A stretch of 64,000 nucleotides of DNA, from assembly GCF_017876675.1 (NCBI RefSeq), contig NZ_JAGIOI010000001.1, positions 2,790,001-2,854,000 of the forward strand. The letters are read 5' to 3'. Shown here one piece after another: positions 24,872 to 33,943 of the stretch. The notes beneath the pieces are model-generated. The model ran no database searches. It was given only the letters and a program-made list of their open reading frames with translations, and had not been told where the DNA came from. This stretch comes from Arthrobacter stackebrandtii. GTDB lineage: Bacteria > Actinomycetota > Actinomycetes > Actinomycetales > Micrococcaceae. The translations under genes and the position numbers were made by a program. Every line of letters starts with the position of its first letter. The first letter of the stretch is position 1.

Positions 24872-26574
24872 GCGTGTTGCGCGTCGCCAACGCCTCCGGG
24901 TTCTACGGCGACCGGGCCGGTGCGTTCAGGGAGATGCTGGAGGGAGGCCCGGTGGATGTCATCACCGGCGACTACCTGGCCGAACTGACCATGCTGATCC
25001 TGGCCCGCGACCGCGCCAAGGACCCTGAAACCGGCTACGCCAAGACGTTCCTGCTGGAAATGCGCGACAGCCTGGCACTGGCCATGGACAAGGGCGTGAA
25101 GATCGTGGTCAACGCCGGCGGACTCAACCCCGCCGGGTTGGCCGCCAAGCTGCAGGAGCTGGCGGCCACCCTCGACGTGGAGGCAAAAATTGCCCACGTC
25201 CACGGCGACGACCTCATCGACCGCGCAGAAGAGCTGAACCTGACAACCCGCAACGGAAAACCACTCTCCGCCAATGCTTACCTGGGCGGCTGGGGCATCG
25301 CCGCAGCCCTGAAGGCAGGCTCAGACATCGTCGTCACCGGCCGCGTCACGGACGCCTCCCTCGTGGTGGGCGCCGCCGCACACCACTTCGGCTGGGCCGA
25401 AACCGACTACGACCAGATCGCCGGCGCCATGGCTGCCGGGCACGTCATCGAATGCGGCACGCAGGCCACGGGCGGAAACTACGCCTTCTTCGACTCGATT
25501 AAGGACATGCGCCGCCCCGGCTTCCCCATCGCGGAAATCGAAAAAGACGGTTCCAGCGTGATCACCAAGCACCCCGGCACCGGCGGCGCCGTCACGAAAG
25601 GCACCGTCACGGCCCAGCTGGTCTATGAAATCACCGGCGCCCGCTATGCCGGACCCGACGCGATCCTGCGCCTGGACAGCATCGACATTGCAGACGACGG
25701 CCCCGACCGCGTCCGCCTCTCCGGCGTGCGCGGGGAAGCCCCGCCGGACACGCTGAAGGTCTCCATCAACGCCCTCGGCGGATTCCGCAACGAGGTCACC
25801 TTTGTCCTCACCGGCCTGGACATCGACAAAAAGGCAGCGCTCATCCAAAGCCAAATCGGGCGGGACGTCCCGGAGGGAACCACCTGGACCCTGGCCCGCA
25901 CCGACCGCGAGGACGCCGCGACGGAGGAGGAGGCCAGCGCCATGCTCCACTGCGTGGCCCGCGGCCAGGACCCCAAGATCGTGGGACGCGCCTTCTCCAA
26001 CGCCGCCGTCCAGATCGGCCTGGCCAGCTACCCCGGATTCCACCTGACCGCCCCGCCCGGAGACGCAGCACCCTACGGCGTCTACACGCCCGGCTTGGTC
26101 CGCGCCGCCGAGGTCCCGCACCTCGTCACGTTGCCCGACGGCACCACGGCGGGAGTCCCGCTGAACAGCGGAACTGTGCCATCCGCCGTCGCCCTTGCCC
26201 CTGTGGAGGAACCAACCCTCCCGCCGCTGCCCAGCCCAAGCACGACGGCGCGTGCCCCGCTTGGGCGCGTTGCGGCGGCCCGCAGCGGTGACAAGGGCGG
26301 CGACGCGAATGTGGGCGTATGGGTGGAGCGCGAAGACGCCTGGCCGTGGCTCGTGAACACCCTCACGGTGGACAAGCTTAGGGAGCTGCTGCCGGAAACC
26401 CGCACGCTGGAAATTGAACGGCATGTGCTGCCCAAGCTGCACGCCGTGAACTTTGTCATCCGAGGCCTGCTCGGTGAAGGCGTGGCGTCCAACGCCCGCT
26501 TTGACGCGCAGGCAAAGGCCCTGGGCGAATGGCTCCGTGCCCGCCACCTCGACATTCCGGAGGAATTCCTGTGA
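24868..26574 (+). CDS. atuA: Acyclic terpene utilization AtuA-family protein (DUF1446)
   Basis: A 568-residue protein. The DUF1446 domain covers about 1-440, beginning with RVANASGFYGDRAGAFREML and including VNAGGLNPAGL, TGRVTDASLVVG and ATGGNYAFF. A separate C-terminal domain (about 460-565) begins after a Pro-rich linker with GRVAAARSGDKGGDANVGV, the AtuA-like ferredoxin-fold segment. In Pseudomonas AtuA is required for citronellol/geraniol growth but its reaction is unsettled. It is flanked by TIGR03084 and the carboxylase genes with 4-base overlaps on both sides, so it belongs to the same transcript and pathway. Confidence 0.9.
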   Translation: MSVLRVANASGFYGDRAGAFREMLEGGPVDVITGDYLAELTMLILARDRAKDPETGYAKTFLLEMRDSLALAMDKGVKIVVNAGGLNPAGLAAKLQELAATLDVEAKIAHVHGDDLIDRAEELNLTTRNGKPLSANAYLGGWGIAAALKAGSDIVVTGRVTDASLVVGAAAHHFGWAETDYDQIAGAMAAGHVIECGTQATGGNYAFFDSIKDMRRPGFPIAEIEKDGSSVITKHPGTGGAVTKGTVTAQLVYEITGARYAGPDAILRLDSIDIADDGPDRVRLSGVRGEAPPDTLKVSINALGGFRNEVTFVLTGLDIDKKAALIQSQIGRDVPEGTTWTLARTDREDAATEEEASAMLHCVARGQDPKIVGRAFSNAAVQIGLASYPGFHLTAPPGDAAPYGVYTPGLVRAAEVPHLVTLPDGTTAGVPLNSGTVPSAVALAPVEEPTLPPLPSPSTTARAPLGRVAAARSGDKGGDANVGVWVEREDAWPWLVNTLTVDKLRELLPETRTLEIERHVLPKLHAVNFVIRGLLGEGVASNARFDAQAKALGEWLRARHLDIPEEFL

Positions 26575-28166
26575 CAGCATTGCGCACCACGATCGACCCG
26601 CACAGCGCGGAATTCACCGCCAACAAGGCTGCCATGGAGGAGAAGCTGGCCGAACTGGACGGCGAATACGCCAAGGTCCTGGCCAGCGGCGGCGAGAAGG
26701 CGGTGGAGCGGCACCGCAGGCGCGGCAAGCTGCTGGCCCGGGAACGGGTGGAAATGCTCGTGGACCGCGACTCCCCGTTCCTGGAACTCTCGGCACTGGC
26801 GGCCTGGGGCACCAAGTTCCATGTGGGTGGCAGCGCCGTGAGCGGCATCGGGGTGGTGGAAGGCGTGGAATGCATGATCATCGCGCACGAACCCACCGTC
26901 AAGGGCGGCACCTCCAACCCGTACACCACCAAGAAGATCTTCCGCGCCCTGGACATCGCCCGCGAAAACCGGCTGCCCGTCATCTCGCTCGTGGAATCCG
27001 GCGGCGCCGACCTTCCCACGCAGAGCGAGATCTTCATCCCCGGCGGCAAGCTGTTCCGCGACCTGACCAGGCTCTCCGCCGCCGGCATCCCCACGATTGC
27101 GCTCGTGTTTGGCAACTCCACGGCCGGCGGTGCCTATGTCCCGGGCATGAGCGACCACATCGTCATGATCAAGGAACGCTCCAAGGTGTTTTTGGCCGGC
27201 CCGCCGCTGGTGAAGATGGCCACGGGGGAGGAGTCCGACGACGAATCCCTGGGCGGTGCCGACATGCACGCCCGCGTCTCCGGCCTGGCCGACTACTACG
27301 CGCTCGACGAGATGGACGCCCTGCGGATCGGCCGCCGGATCGTGGCCCGGCTCAACTGGGTTAAAAAGGGTGCCGCCCCCGCGCCCACTGTAGAGCCCCG
27401 ATTCGACGAGGAGGAGCTCCTGGGCATTGTCCCGAGCGACCTCAAGGTCCCCTTCGACCCCCGCGAGGTCATCGGCCGCGTGGTGGACGGCAGCGACTTC
27501 GATGAGTTCAAGTCCCTGTACGGCAGCTCCCTGGTCACCGGCTGGGCCCGCATCCACGGCCACCCCGTGGGCATCCTGGCCAACGCCCGCGGCGTGCTGT
27601 TCTCCCAGGAGGCGCAAAAGGCCGCCCAGTTCATCCAGCTCGCCAACGCCTCCAACACCCCGCTGCTGTTCCTGCACAACACCACCGGCTACATGGTGGG
27701 CAAGGAATACGAGCAGGCAGGCATCATCAAGCACGGCTCCATGATGATCAACGCCGTCTCCAACTCCACCGTCCCGCACCTCTCCGTTCTCATGGGCGCC
27801 TCCTTCGGCGCCGGCCACTACGGCATGTGCGGGCGCGCCTTCGATCCCCGCTTCCTGTTCTCCTGGCCCTCCGCCCGCTCCTCCGTCATGGGGGCAGCGC
27901 AGCTGGCCGGCGTCATGTCGATCGTGGGACGGGCCGCCGCGGCGTCTACCGGGCGCGATTTCGACGAGGACGCCGACGCCATGATGCGCGCCGCCGTCGA
28001 GGCCCAAATCGAGGCCGAATCGCTGCCCACCTTCCTCTCCGGAAAGCTCTACGACGACGGCATCATCGACCCCCGAGACACCCGCACCGTGCTGGGAATG
28101 GCGCTCTCCGCCATCGCCACCACCCCGATCAAGGGCGCCGAAGGCTTCGGCGTCTTCCGGATGTGA
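26571..28166 (+). CDS. Acyl-CoA carboxylase, carboxyltransferase (beta) subunit, methylcrotonoyl/geranyl-CoA type
   Basis: A 531-residue carboxyltransferase that moves CO2 from biotin to an acyl-CoA. Two crotonase-fold halves are evident: the N half with VESGGADLPTQSEIF and NSTAGGAYVPGMSDH, the C half with NTTGYMVGKEYEQAGIIKHG and GASFGAGHYGMCGRAF. The stretch FLAGPPLVKMATGEE matches the methylcrotonoyl/geranyl-CoA branch rather than propionyl-CoA carboxylase. GTG 26571 overlaps the AtuA stop (GTGA) with GGAGG seven bases upstream. With the next gene it should form the biotin-dependent complex; gamma-carboxylation of a 3-methyl-branched enoyl-CoA is the expected reaction. Confidence 0.92.
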   Translation: MTALRTTIDPHSAEFTANKAAMEEKLAELDGEYAKVLASGGEKAVERHRRRGKLLARERVEMLVDRDSPFLELSALAAWGTKFHVGGSAVSGIGVVEGVECMIIAHEPTVKGGTSNPYTTKKIFRALDIARENRLPVISLVESGGADLPTQSEIFIPGGKLFRDLTRLSAAGIPTIALVFGNSTAGGAYVPGMSDHIVMIKERSKVFLAGPPLVKMATGEESDDESLGGADMHARVSGLADYYALDEMDALRIGRRIVARLNWVKKGAAPAPTVEPRFDEEELLGIVPSDLKVPFDPREVIGRVVDGSDFDEFKSLYGSSLVTGWARIHGHPVGILANARGVLFSQEAQKAAQFIQLANASNTPLLFLHNTTGYMVGKEYEQAGIIKHGSMMINAVSNSTVPHLSVLMGASFGAGHYGMCGRAFDPRFLFSWPSARSSVMGAAQLAGVMSIVGRAAAASTGRDFDEDADAMMRAAVEAQIEAESLPTFLSGKLYDDGIIDPRDTRTVLGMALSAIATTPIKGAEGFGVFRM

Positions 28167-28173
28167 GCCCCCC

Positions 28174-30192
28174 ATGACCATCAATTCCGTACTGGTTGCC
28201 AACCGCGGCGAGATTGCCCGCCGCGTCTTCCACTCCTGCCGCGAGCGCGGCATCTCCACCGTGGCCGTATATTCCACGCCCGACGCCGGAGCCCCCTTTG
28301 TTCTGGACGCGGACACCGCGGTGCACCTGCCCGGGACGGCCGCCTCGGAGACATATCTGCGCGGGGATCTTGTCATTGCCGCGGCGCTGAAGGCCGGTGC
28401 AGATGCCATCCACCCCGGCTACGGCTTCCTCTCCGAGAACGCCGGATTTGCCCGGGCCGTGCAGGCGGCAGGGCTGACCTGGATCGGGCCGCCGCCTGAG
28501 GCGATCGATTTCATGGGCTCCAAGATCGAGTCCAAGCTACTGGTCGCCGTCGGGGGTGTCCCGGTCCTGACGGAACTGGACCCGGCCTCCGTGACCGAGG
28601 AGCAGCTGCCCGTGCTCATCAAGGCCTCGGCTGGAGGCGGCGGGCGCGGCATGCGCATCGTGCGTGCCCTGGCAGATTTGCCCGCCGAGCTGGAGGCCGC
28701 CCGCACCGAGGCTGCGAGCGCCTTTGGCGACGGCACGGTGTTCTGCGAGCCGTACCTGGAAACCGGCCACCACGTGGAAGTCCAGGTCATGGCGGACACC
28801 CATGGCACTGTCTGGGCCGTGGGGGAGCGCGAATGCTCCATCCAGCGCCGCCACCAAAAAGTGGTGGAGGAGGCGCCCTCGCCGCTGGTGGAACGCACCC
28901 TCGGCATGCGCGAGAAATTGTTCGAGGCTGCCGTGGCCGCGGCGAAGGCCGTCAACTATGTGGGTGCCGGAACCGTGGAGTTCCTGGCCGACGAGACCGG
29001 GCGCTTCTACTTCCTGGAGATGAACACGCGCCTGCAGGTGGAGCACCCCGTCACAGAGTGCACCACGGGCCTTGACCTGGTGGCCCTGCAGCTTGAGGTG
29101 GCCGCGGGCGGGAAGCTGCCGCAGGTACAGCCTGCCGCACCCACCTTTTTGGCTGGCGGCTCCTCCATCGAGGTGCGCCTCTACGCCGAGGACCCGGCCT
29201 CCGGCTGGGCGCCCCAGACCGGAACCGTGCAGCGCTTCCAGGTGGACGGGCTCGCGGAATCATTCGCCCTGCCTGTCCGCGAACGCGGGCTGCGGCTGGA
29301 CTCCTCCGTCGAGGCGGGCAGCTCCGTCTCCATCCACTACGACCCCATGCTGGCCAAGCTCATCGCCTGGGCCCCCACCCGCACCGAGGCTGCGCGCATC
29401 CTTGCCAAGGCCCTCGCAACGGCCCGCATCCACGGCGTGCGCACCAACCGAGATTTGTTGGTCAACATCCTGCGCCACCCCGCCTTCCAGGCCGGGGACA
29501 CCGACACCGCATTCCTCGGCACCCACGGCCTGGAAACCCTGGCGGCACCCGTGGCCGGCCCGGAGGAGGAGAAGCTGGCAGCGCTCGCCGCCGCCCTGGC
29601 CGGTGCCGCGCTGCGCCGGGACCAGGCCCGCAACCATGGCGTCTTGGGTGGCATGCCCAGCGGCTGGCGGAACCTGCCCTCCGTGCGGCACACCACCACA
29701 CTGTCGGGGCCGGCAGGGGAGCACCCCATCCGGTATGCCCTGGGACGCCGCGGACTGGAGGCGGAAGGCTTTGGGGGAACCGGCGTCGTGCATCTCAGCG
29801 CCGACAGGGTGAGCCTTGACGTGGACGGGCTGGTGCGCACGTGGCAGGTGGCGCACTACGCAACGAACCCCGGCAACGTGCTCGAGGTGGACACCAGCGC
29901 GGGATCCGTCAGCTTCACCGAGGTGGAGCGCTTCCCGGACCCCAGCCTGGCGGTGGCGGAGGGCTCACTCACCGCTCCCATGCCCGGCGCCGTGGTCAGC
30001 GTGCACGTGCAGGCCGGCGATGCCGTCACGGCTGGGCAGGCGCTGCTGGTGCTGGAAGCCATGAAGATGCTGCACACCATCGGGGCGCCCGCCGACGGAA
30101 CGGTGGTTGAGCTGCCCGTGGCGGTGGGGCAGAACGTGGACGTGGGCATGGTGCTGGCCGTGGTCAACGCCGCCGAGTCCGCCGCCGAGTAA
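28174..30192 (+). CDS. Acyl-CoA carboxylase, biotin carboxylase + BCCP (alpha) subunit
   Basis: A 672-residue fusion. The biotin carboxylase domain (about 1-450) has VANRGEIARR at the N-terminus, the Gly-rich ATP loop ASAGGGGRGMRI, the catalytic EMNTRLQVEHPVTE and the C-domain RLYAEDP. A linker region leads to the C-terminal biotinyl domain with the attachment site EAMKM near residue 630. It supplies carboxybiotin to the beta subunit encoded seven bases upstream. The alpha subunits of geranyl- and methylcrotonoyl-CoA carboxylases have the same layout and length, in line with the beta-subunit call. Confidence 0.92.
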   Translation: MTINSVLVANRGEIARRVFHSCRERGISTVAVYSTPDAGAPFVLDADTAVHLPGTAASETYLRGDLVIAAALKAGADAIHPGYGFLSENAGFARAVQAAGLTWIGPPPEAIDFMGSKIESKLLVAVGGVPVLTELDPASVTEEQLPVLIKASAGGGGRGMRIVRALADLPAELEAARTEAASAFGDGTVFCEPYLETGHHVEVQVMADTHGTVWAVGERECSIQRRHQKVVEEAPSPLVERTLGMREKLFEAAVAAAKAVNYVGAGTVEFLADETGRFYFLEMNTRLQVEHPVTECTTGLDLVALQLEVAAGGKLPQVQPAAPTFLAGGSSIEVRLYAEDPASGWAPQTGTVQRFQVDGLAESFALPVRERGLRLDSSVEAGSSVSIHYDPMLAKLIAWAPTRTEAARILAKALATARIHGVRTNRDLLVNILRHPAFQAGDTDTAFLGTHGLETLAAPVAGPEEEKLAALAAALAGAALRRDQARNHGVLGGMPSGWRNLPSVRHTTTLSGPAGEHPIRYALGRRGLEAEGFGGTGVVHLSADRVSLDVDGLVRTWQVAHYATNPGNVLEVDTSAGSVSFTEVERFPDPSLAVAEGSLTAPMPGAVVSVHVQAGDAVTAGQALLVLEAMKMLHTIGAPADGTVVELPVAVGQNVDVGMVLAVVNAAESAAE

Positions 30193-30232
30193 GAAGAAAT
30201 CAATGACTGGAACACTCAACGAGGAGAAGCAG

Positions 30233-31390
30233 ATGAGCATTGTCGAAACAGAGGAACAGCAGGCGCTGCGGTCGGCGGTGCGGGACATTGTGGGCCGCTA
30301 CGGCCCCGAATATGCCACCAAGCATTCCCGCGCCGGGGAGTCCATGACGGAGCTGTGGACGGAGCTCGGCGAGGCCGGATTCCTGGGCGTCTCGGTGCCG
30401 GAGGAATATGGCGGCGGCGGGCAGGGCATCTATGAGCTGGCGGCCGTGCTGGAGGAATCCTCGGCGCTGGGCGCGTCCATGATCATGATGGTGGTCTCGC
30501 CCGCCATCTGCGGCACGATCATCGCCAAGTACGGCACGGAAGAGCAGAAGCGGGCCTGGCTGCCAGGCTTTGCCGACGGCTCGATCGTCATGGCCTTCGG
30601 CATCACCGAGCCCGACGCCGGCTCGAACTCGCACAACATCTCCACCGTGGCCCGCCGCGACGGCGACGACTGGGTGCTCAACGGCCGCAAGGTCTTCGTC
30701 ACCGGCGTCAACAACGCCGACTACGTGCTGATCGTGGCCCGCACCGTGGATGAGCGCAGCGGCCGGTTGCGCCCGGCCATGTTCGTGCTGCCCCGCGAAA
30801 CCCACGGCTTTGAATACCGGGAAGTGGAAATGGACATCATCGAATCGGAGAAGCAGTACCTGCTGTTCCTTGACGACGTCCGCCTCCCCTCTTCAGCCCT
30901 GGTGGGCGGTGCCGATGCACCCCTGGAAGCCCTGTTTGCCGGGCTGAATCCGGAACGCATCATGGCCTCCGCCATCGCCGTGGGCACGGGCCGCTACGCC
31001 ATCGACAAGGCCGTGGACTATGTGAAGGAGCGGGAGGTCTGGGGCCAGCCCATCGGCGCCCACCAGGGCATCGCGCACCCGCTGGCCAAGGCGCACATCG
31101 AGGTGGAGCTGAGCCGGCTCATGATGCTCCGTGCCGCGGCCCTGTACGACGCCGGTGAGGACAAGGCCGCGGGAGAGGCCGCCAACATGGCCAAATACTC
31201 CGGAGCCGAGGCCAGCATCAACGCCCTCGACGTGGCCATCCATTCCATGGGCGGCAATGGCCTGAGCAAGGAGTACGGCCTGGCACAGATGCTGGGTCTG
31301 GCCCGCATTGGCCGGGTGGCCCCCGTCAGCCGCGAGATGGTGCTGAACTTTGTGGCCCAGCACTCGCTCGGCCTGCCGAAGAGCTACTAG
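30233..31390 (+). CDS. Acyl-CoA dehydrogenase (AtuD-like)
   Basis: A 385-residue flavoprotein that forms the alpha-beta double bond of an acyl-CoA and hands electrons to ETF. Family motifs are AFGITEPDAGSNSHN (FAD/acyl contact, about 123-137), GRKVFVTGVNNAD, NPERIMASAIAVGTGRYAIDKAVDYVKER and SMGGNGLSKEYGL near the C-terminus. ATG 30233 has GAGGAG six bases upstream; an in-frame ATG at 30203 is less likely. In the Atu scheme it would oxidise the branched substrate before carboxylation. Its stop overlaps the hydratase start by one base. Confidence 0.9.
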   Translation: MSIVETEEQQALRSAVRDIVGRYGPEYATKHSRAGESMTELWTELGEAGFLGVSVPEEYGGGGQGIYELAAVLEESSALGASMIMMVVSPAICGTIIAKYGTEEQKRAWLPGFADGSIVMAFGITEPDAGSNSHNISTVARRDGDDWVLNGRKVFVTGVNNADYVLIVARTVDERSGRLRPAMFVLPRETHGFEYREVEMDIIESEKQYLLFLDDVRLPSSALVGGADAPLEALFAGLNPERIMASAIAVGTGRYAIDKAVDYVKEREVWGQPIGAHQGIAHPLAKAHIEVELSRLMMLRAAALYDAGEDKAAGEAANMAKYSGAEASINALDVAIHSMGGNGLSKEYGLAQMLGLARIGRVAPVSREMVLNFVAQHSLGLPKSY

Positions 31391-32199
31391 TGGCGGCGCC
31401 TGAAACCGCACCTGCTGCCGGGTCTTCCCCCACCGAACTGGTCCACTACGCCGTGGAGTCGGGAATCGCCACCATCACCCTGGACTCGCCGGGCAACCGC
31501 AACGCCCTGTCCCGGCAGCTTGTCACCGAGCTCGTGGCCGGGCTGGAACGGGCGGCGCTCGCAGCCGGTACCGGGCAGGTCCGCGGCATCCTGCTCACCC
31601 ACACCGGCAGCGTGTTTTGCGCCGGGGCGGACCTCAAGGAAGCCGGCGCCCACGGCGTCGAGGCCGGCGCCCGGGACCTGGTGCAGATCCTCCGCACCAT
31701 CCTGACCGTGCCCGTTCCCGTCATTGCCAGGGTCGACGGCGTTGCCCGGGCGGGCGGGCTGGGCATCCTGGGTGCCTGCGACATTGTCGTGGCCCACTCC
31801 TCTGCCACGTTCGCCTTCTCAGAGGTGCGGATCGGGCTGGGACCGGCGATCATTTCGCTGACCACGATGCCTCGGATGAGTAGCCGCGCCGTGTCCCGGT
31901 ACTACCTGACCGGCGAGGCGTTCGGCGCCGCGGAGGCGCAGGCCAACGGGCTCATCACGGCAGCCGCCGATGACGTGGATTCCACCCTGGCCCCCATTCT
32001 CGAAGGCGTCCGCCAAGGCTCCCCGCAGGGCCTGGCCGAGAGCAAGAAGATGGCAGCCGCCACCATGCTGGCGGCCCTCAACGAGGGTGCCGAAACGATG
32101 GTGGCACTCTCCTCGCGGCTCTTCACCACCGACGAGGCCAAGGAGGGCATGGCGGCGTTCCTGGAGCGCCGAAAGCCGTCCTGGCGCCTCCCTTCTTAG
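31390..32199 (+). CDS. Enoyl-CoA hydratase of the methylglutaconyl/isohexenylglutaconyl type (AtuE-like)
   Basis: A 269-residue crotonase. The oxyanion-hole segment CAGADLKEAG is near 75. The first catalytic Glu of classical hydratases is replaced (RAGGLGILGACDI), whereas FSEVRIGLGPAIIS keeps the second; this pattern matches LiuC/AtuE hydratases acting on 3-methylglutaconyl-type CoA esters, which follow the carboxylation step. GTG 31390 shares one base with the preceding stop, consistent with translational coupling. The final G of the TAG stop is also base 1 of a three-unit 32-bp repeat array. Confidence 0.88.
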   Translation: MAAPETAPAAGSSPTELVHYAVESGIATITLDSPGNRNALSRQLVTELVAGLERAALAAGTGQVRGILLTHTGSVFCAGADLKEAGAHGVEAGARDLVQILRTILTVPVPVIARVDGVARAGGLGILGACDIVVAHSSATFAFSEVRIGLGPAIISLTTMPRMSSRAVSRYYLTGEAFGAAEAQANGLITAAADDVDSTLAPILEGVRQGSPQGLAESKKMAAATMLAALNEGAETMVALSSRLFTTDEAKEGMAAFLERRKPSWRLPS

Positions 32200-32294
32200 A
32201 CCCTGTCGCAGCAATGGCCGCTTAATACCCGACGTCCTCGCAGCAATGGCCAATTAATACCCAACGCTCTCGCAGTTTTTCCCTGACAACACCG
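32199..32294 (+). repeat. 32-bp repeat array 2 (three units, sense with the AtuE-like gene)
   Basis: Units start at 32199, 32231 and 32263. Units 1 and 2 keep the core TCGCAGCAATGGC followed by TTAATACCC in place of the usual T run. Unit 3 (AACGCTCTCGCAG) has lost part of the core and goes directly into TTTTTCCCTGAC. The array overlaps the last base of the gene's stop codon and fills the gap before the ligase gene. Confidence 0.88.
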
Positions 32295-32329
32295 CCTGCA
32301 ATGCCGCCGGCGCACCAGAAAGGCAAAAC

Positions 32330-33943
32330 ATGACCCTCGACACCCTTGCACCGCCAGTCTTCCTCCAGGACAGGCTCGACCACTGGGCACGGCACAATCC
32401 TGACGGGGAAGCCGTGGCCTTTGGGGACGCCAGCTACACCTGGTCCCTATGGCAGGAACGGATCCACAAGCTCACTGATGCACTCAGAAAGGCCGGCATC
32501 AAGCGCGGGGATCGGATCCTGACCTTTGAGTTGAACCATCTGGCCATTGTTGAGGCGACCTTTGCGGCCGCCGCCCTCGGCGCCGGCACCGTGGTGGGCA
32601 ACTTCCGCCTGGCACCGGGACAGCTGAAATACATTTTGGAGGATTCAGCCCCGAAGGTTGTGTTCTGTGGTGCGGGCCTGAAAGCGGTCCTGCAGACGGC
32701 CTCGGCGGAAGCCCCCGTGCTGCGGACCATCATCGTCGGCGGCGACGCCGACGAATATGAGCCGTTCCTCAACTCGGGCCAGCCCCCGGCCGCCGGAGCG
32801 GCGGAAGGAGGCACCGGCGTCGAGCATGGACATAGCGTGCGCGGGGCGGATGTGGACCCGGATGACACCGTTCTCATCATGTATACCTCAGGCACCACCG
32901 GCCGGCCCAAGGGCGTGGAGCTGACCCACCGCAGCGTCAATGTGCACAGTGCCGTGTCGAACGCGGGGTTCAAAATGGTGCCCGGCGACGTCAATATGGT
33001 GGGCATGCCGATGTTCCACGTGGGCGGATCGTGCTACTTCCAGGCCGGGATCTACGCCGGCGCCAGGACCATCTACCTGCGCGATCCCGCCGGGCCGTCC
33101 ATGATGGCGGCCATTGCCGACGGCGCCACGCACGCCTTCCTCGTCCCGGCCGTCATCCAGGCGGTGCTGGCCGCGGGTCCGGAAGCCGCAGCCGCCGTCG
33201 CGCCGCTGAAGAAGATTGCGTACGGGGCTTCGCCCATGCCGCTGCCGCTGCTGCAGAAGACGCTCAACGCCTGGCCGAACACGGAACTGGCGCACGTGTT
33301 CGGTATGACGGAAATGTCCGGCATCGGCACCATGATGCAGGATTCCGACCACCGGAACCCGCCGCGGCCGGAGGCGCTGCAGTCCGTGGGGCGGCCTCTG
33401 CCGGGACTGGAAGTGCGGATTGCTGACCCCGTCACGCATGAGCCGCTGCCCACCGGCACCAATGGCGAAATCCAGGTCCGCGGCGCCCAAAACATGAAAG
33501 GCTACCTCAACAAGCCCGAGGCCACGGCGGCGGCATTCACGGCGGACGGGTTCCTGTGTTCGGGCGACATCGGCCACCTCGATGGGGACGGCTACCTCTA
33601 CATGGTGGACCGGCTCAAGGACATGATCATCTCCGGCGGCGAGAACATTTACAGCCCCGAGGTGGAGAATATCCTCATGGCCGCGCCCGGAGTTGCCGAG
33701 GGAATTGTCATCGGCGTGCCGGACCCCAAGTGGGTGGAGACGGTCAAGGCAGTGGTGGTCCGGGAGCCCGGCAGCGAGGCCACGGAGGCGGACATCATCG
33801 CCTTCTGCCGCGATCGCCTGGCCCACTACCAGTGCCCCACCTCGGTGGATTTTGTGGAGGAACTGCCGCGCAATGCGACGGGGAAAATTTTGAAGCGCGA
33901 GCTGCGCGAACCGTATTGGAGGGGTCATGACAGGGACATCTAA
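32330..33943 (+). CDS. Acyl-CoA synthetase (AMP-forming, FadD-like)
   Basis: A 537-residue ANL-superfamily ligase that activates a carboxylic acid to its CoA thioester using ATP. The P-loop YTSGTTGRPKG lies near 184, the adenylation motif VFGMTEMSG near 325, the hinge DGYLYMVDRLKDMIISGGENIYSPEVE about 420-448, and the catalytic Lys in NATGKILKREL close to the C-terminus. It follows a repeat array and precedes the SDR gene, which it overlaps by 17 bases. AGAAAGG precedes the ATG. Substrate not evident; branched or terpenoid acids would fit the context. Confidence 0.92.
   Translation: MTLDTLAPPVFLQDRLDHWARHNPDGEAVAFGDASYTWSLWQERIHKLTDALRKAGIKRGDRILTFELNHLAIVEATFAAAALGAGTVVGNFRLAPGQLKYILEDSAPKVVFCGAGLKAVLQTASAEAPVLRTIIVGGDADEYEPFLNSGQPPAAGAAEGGTGVEHGHSVRGADVDPDDTVLIMYTSGTTGRPKGVELTHRSVNVHSAVSNAGFKMVPGDVNMVGMPMFHVGGSCYFQAGIYAGARTIYLRDPAGPSMMAAIADGATHAFLVPAVIQAVLAAGPEAAAAVAPLKKIAYGASPMPLPLLQKTLNAWPNTELAHVFGMTEMSGIGTMMQDSDHRNPPRPEALQSVGRPLPGLEVRIADPVTHEPLPTGTNGEIQVRGAQNMKGYLNKPEATAAAFTADGFLCSGDIGHLDGDGYLYMVDRLKDMIISGGENIYSPEVENILMAAPGVAEGIVIGVPDPKWVETVKAVVVREPGSEATEADIIAFCRDRLAHYQCPTSVDFVEELPRNATGKILKRELREPYWRGHDRDI

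Noticed and set aside
26082-28409. 775-codon open frame on the minus strand
   Set aside because: Antisense to the AtuA and carboxylase genes; composition is typical of an out-of-frame GC-rich shadow.
30107-30232. Upstream start for the AtuD-like dehydrogenase
   Set aside because: The extra codons lie inside the biotin carboxylase gene and are Trp/Pro/Ser-rich; GAGGAG sits correctly before ATG 30233.
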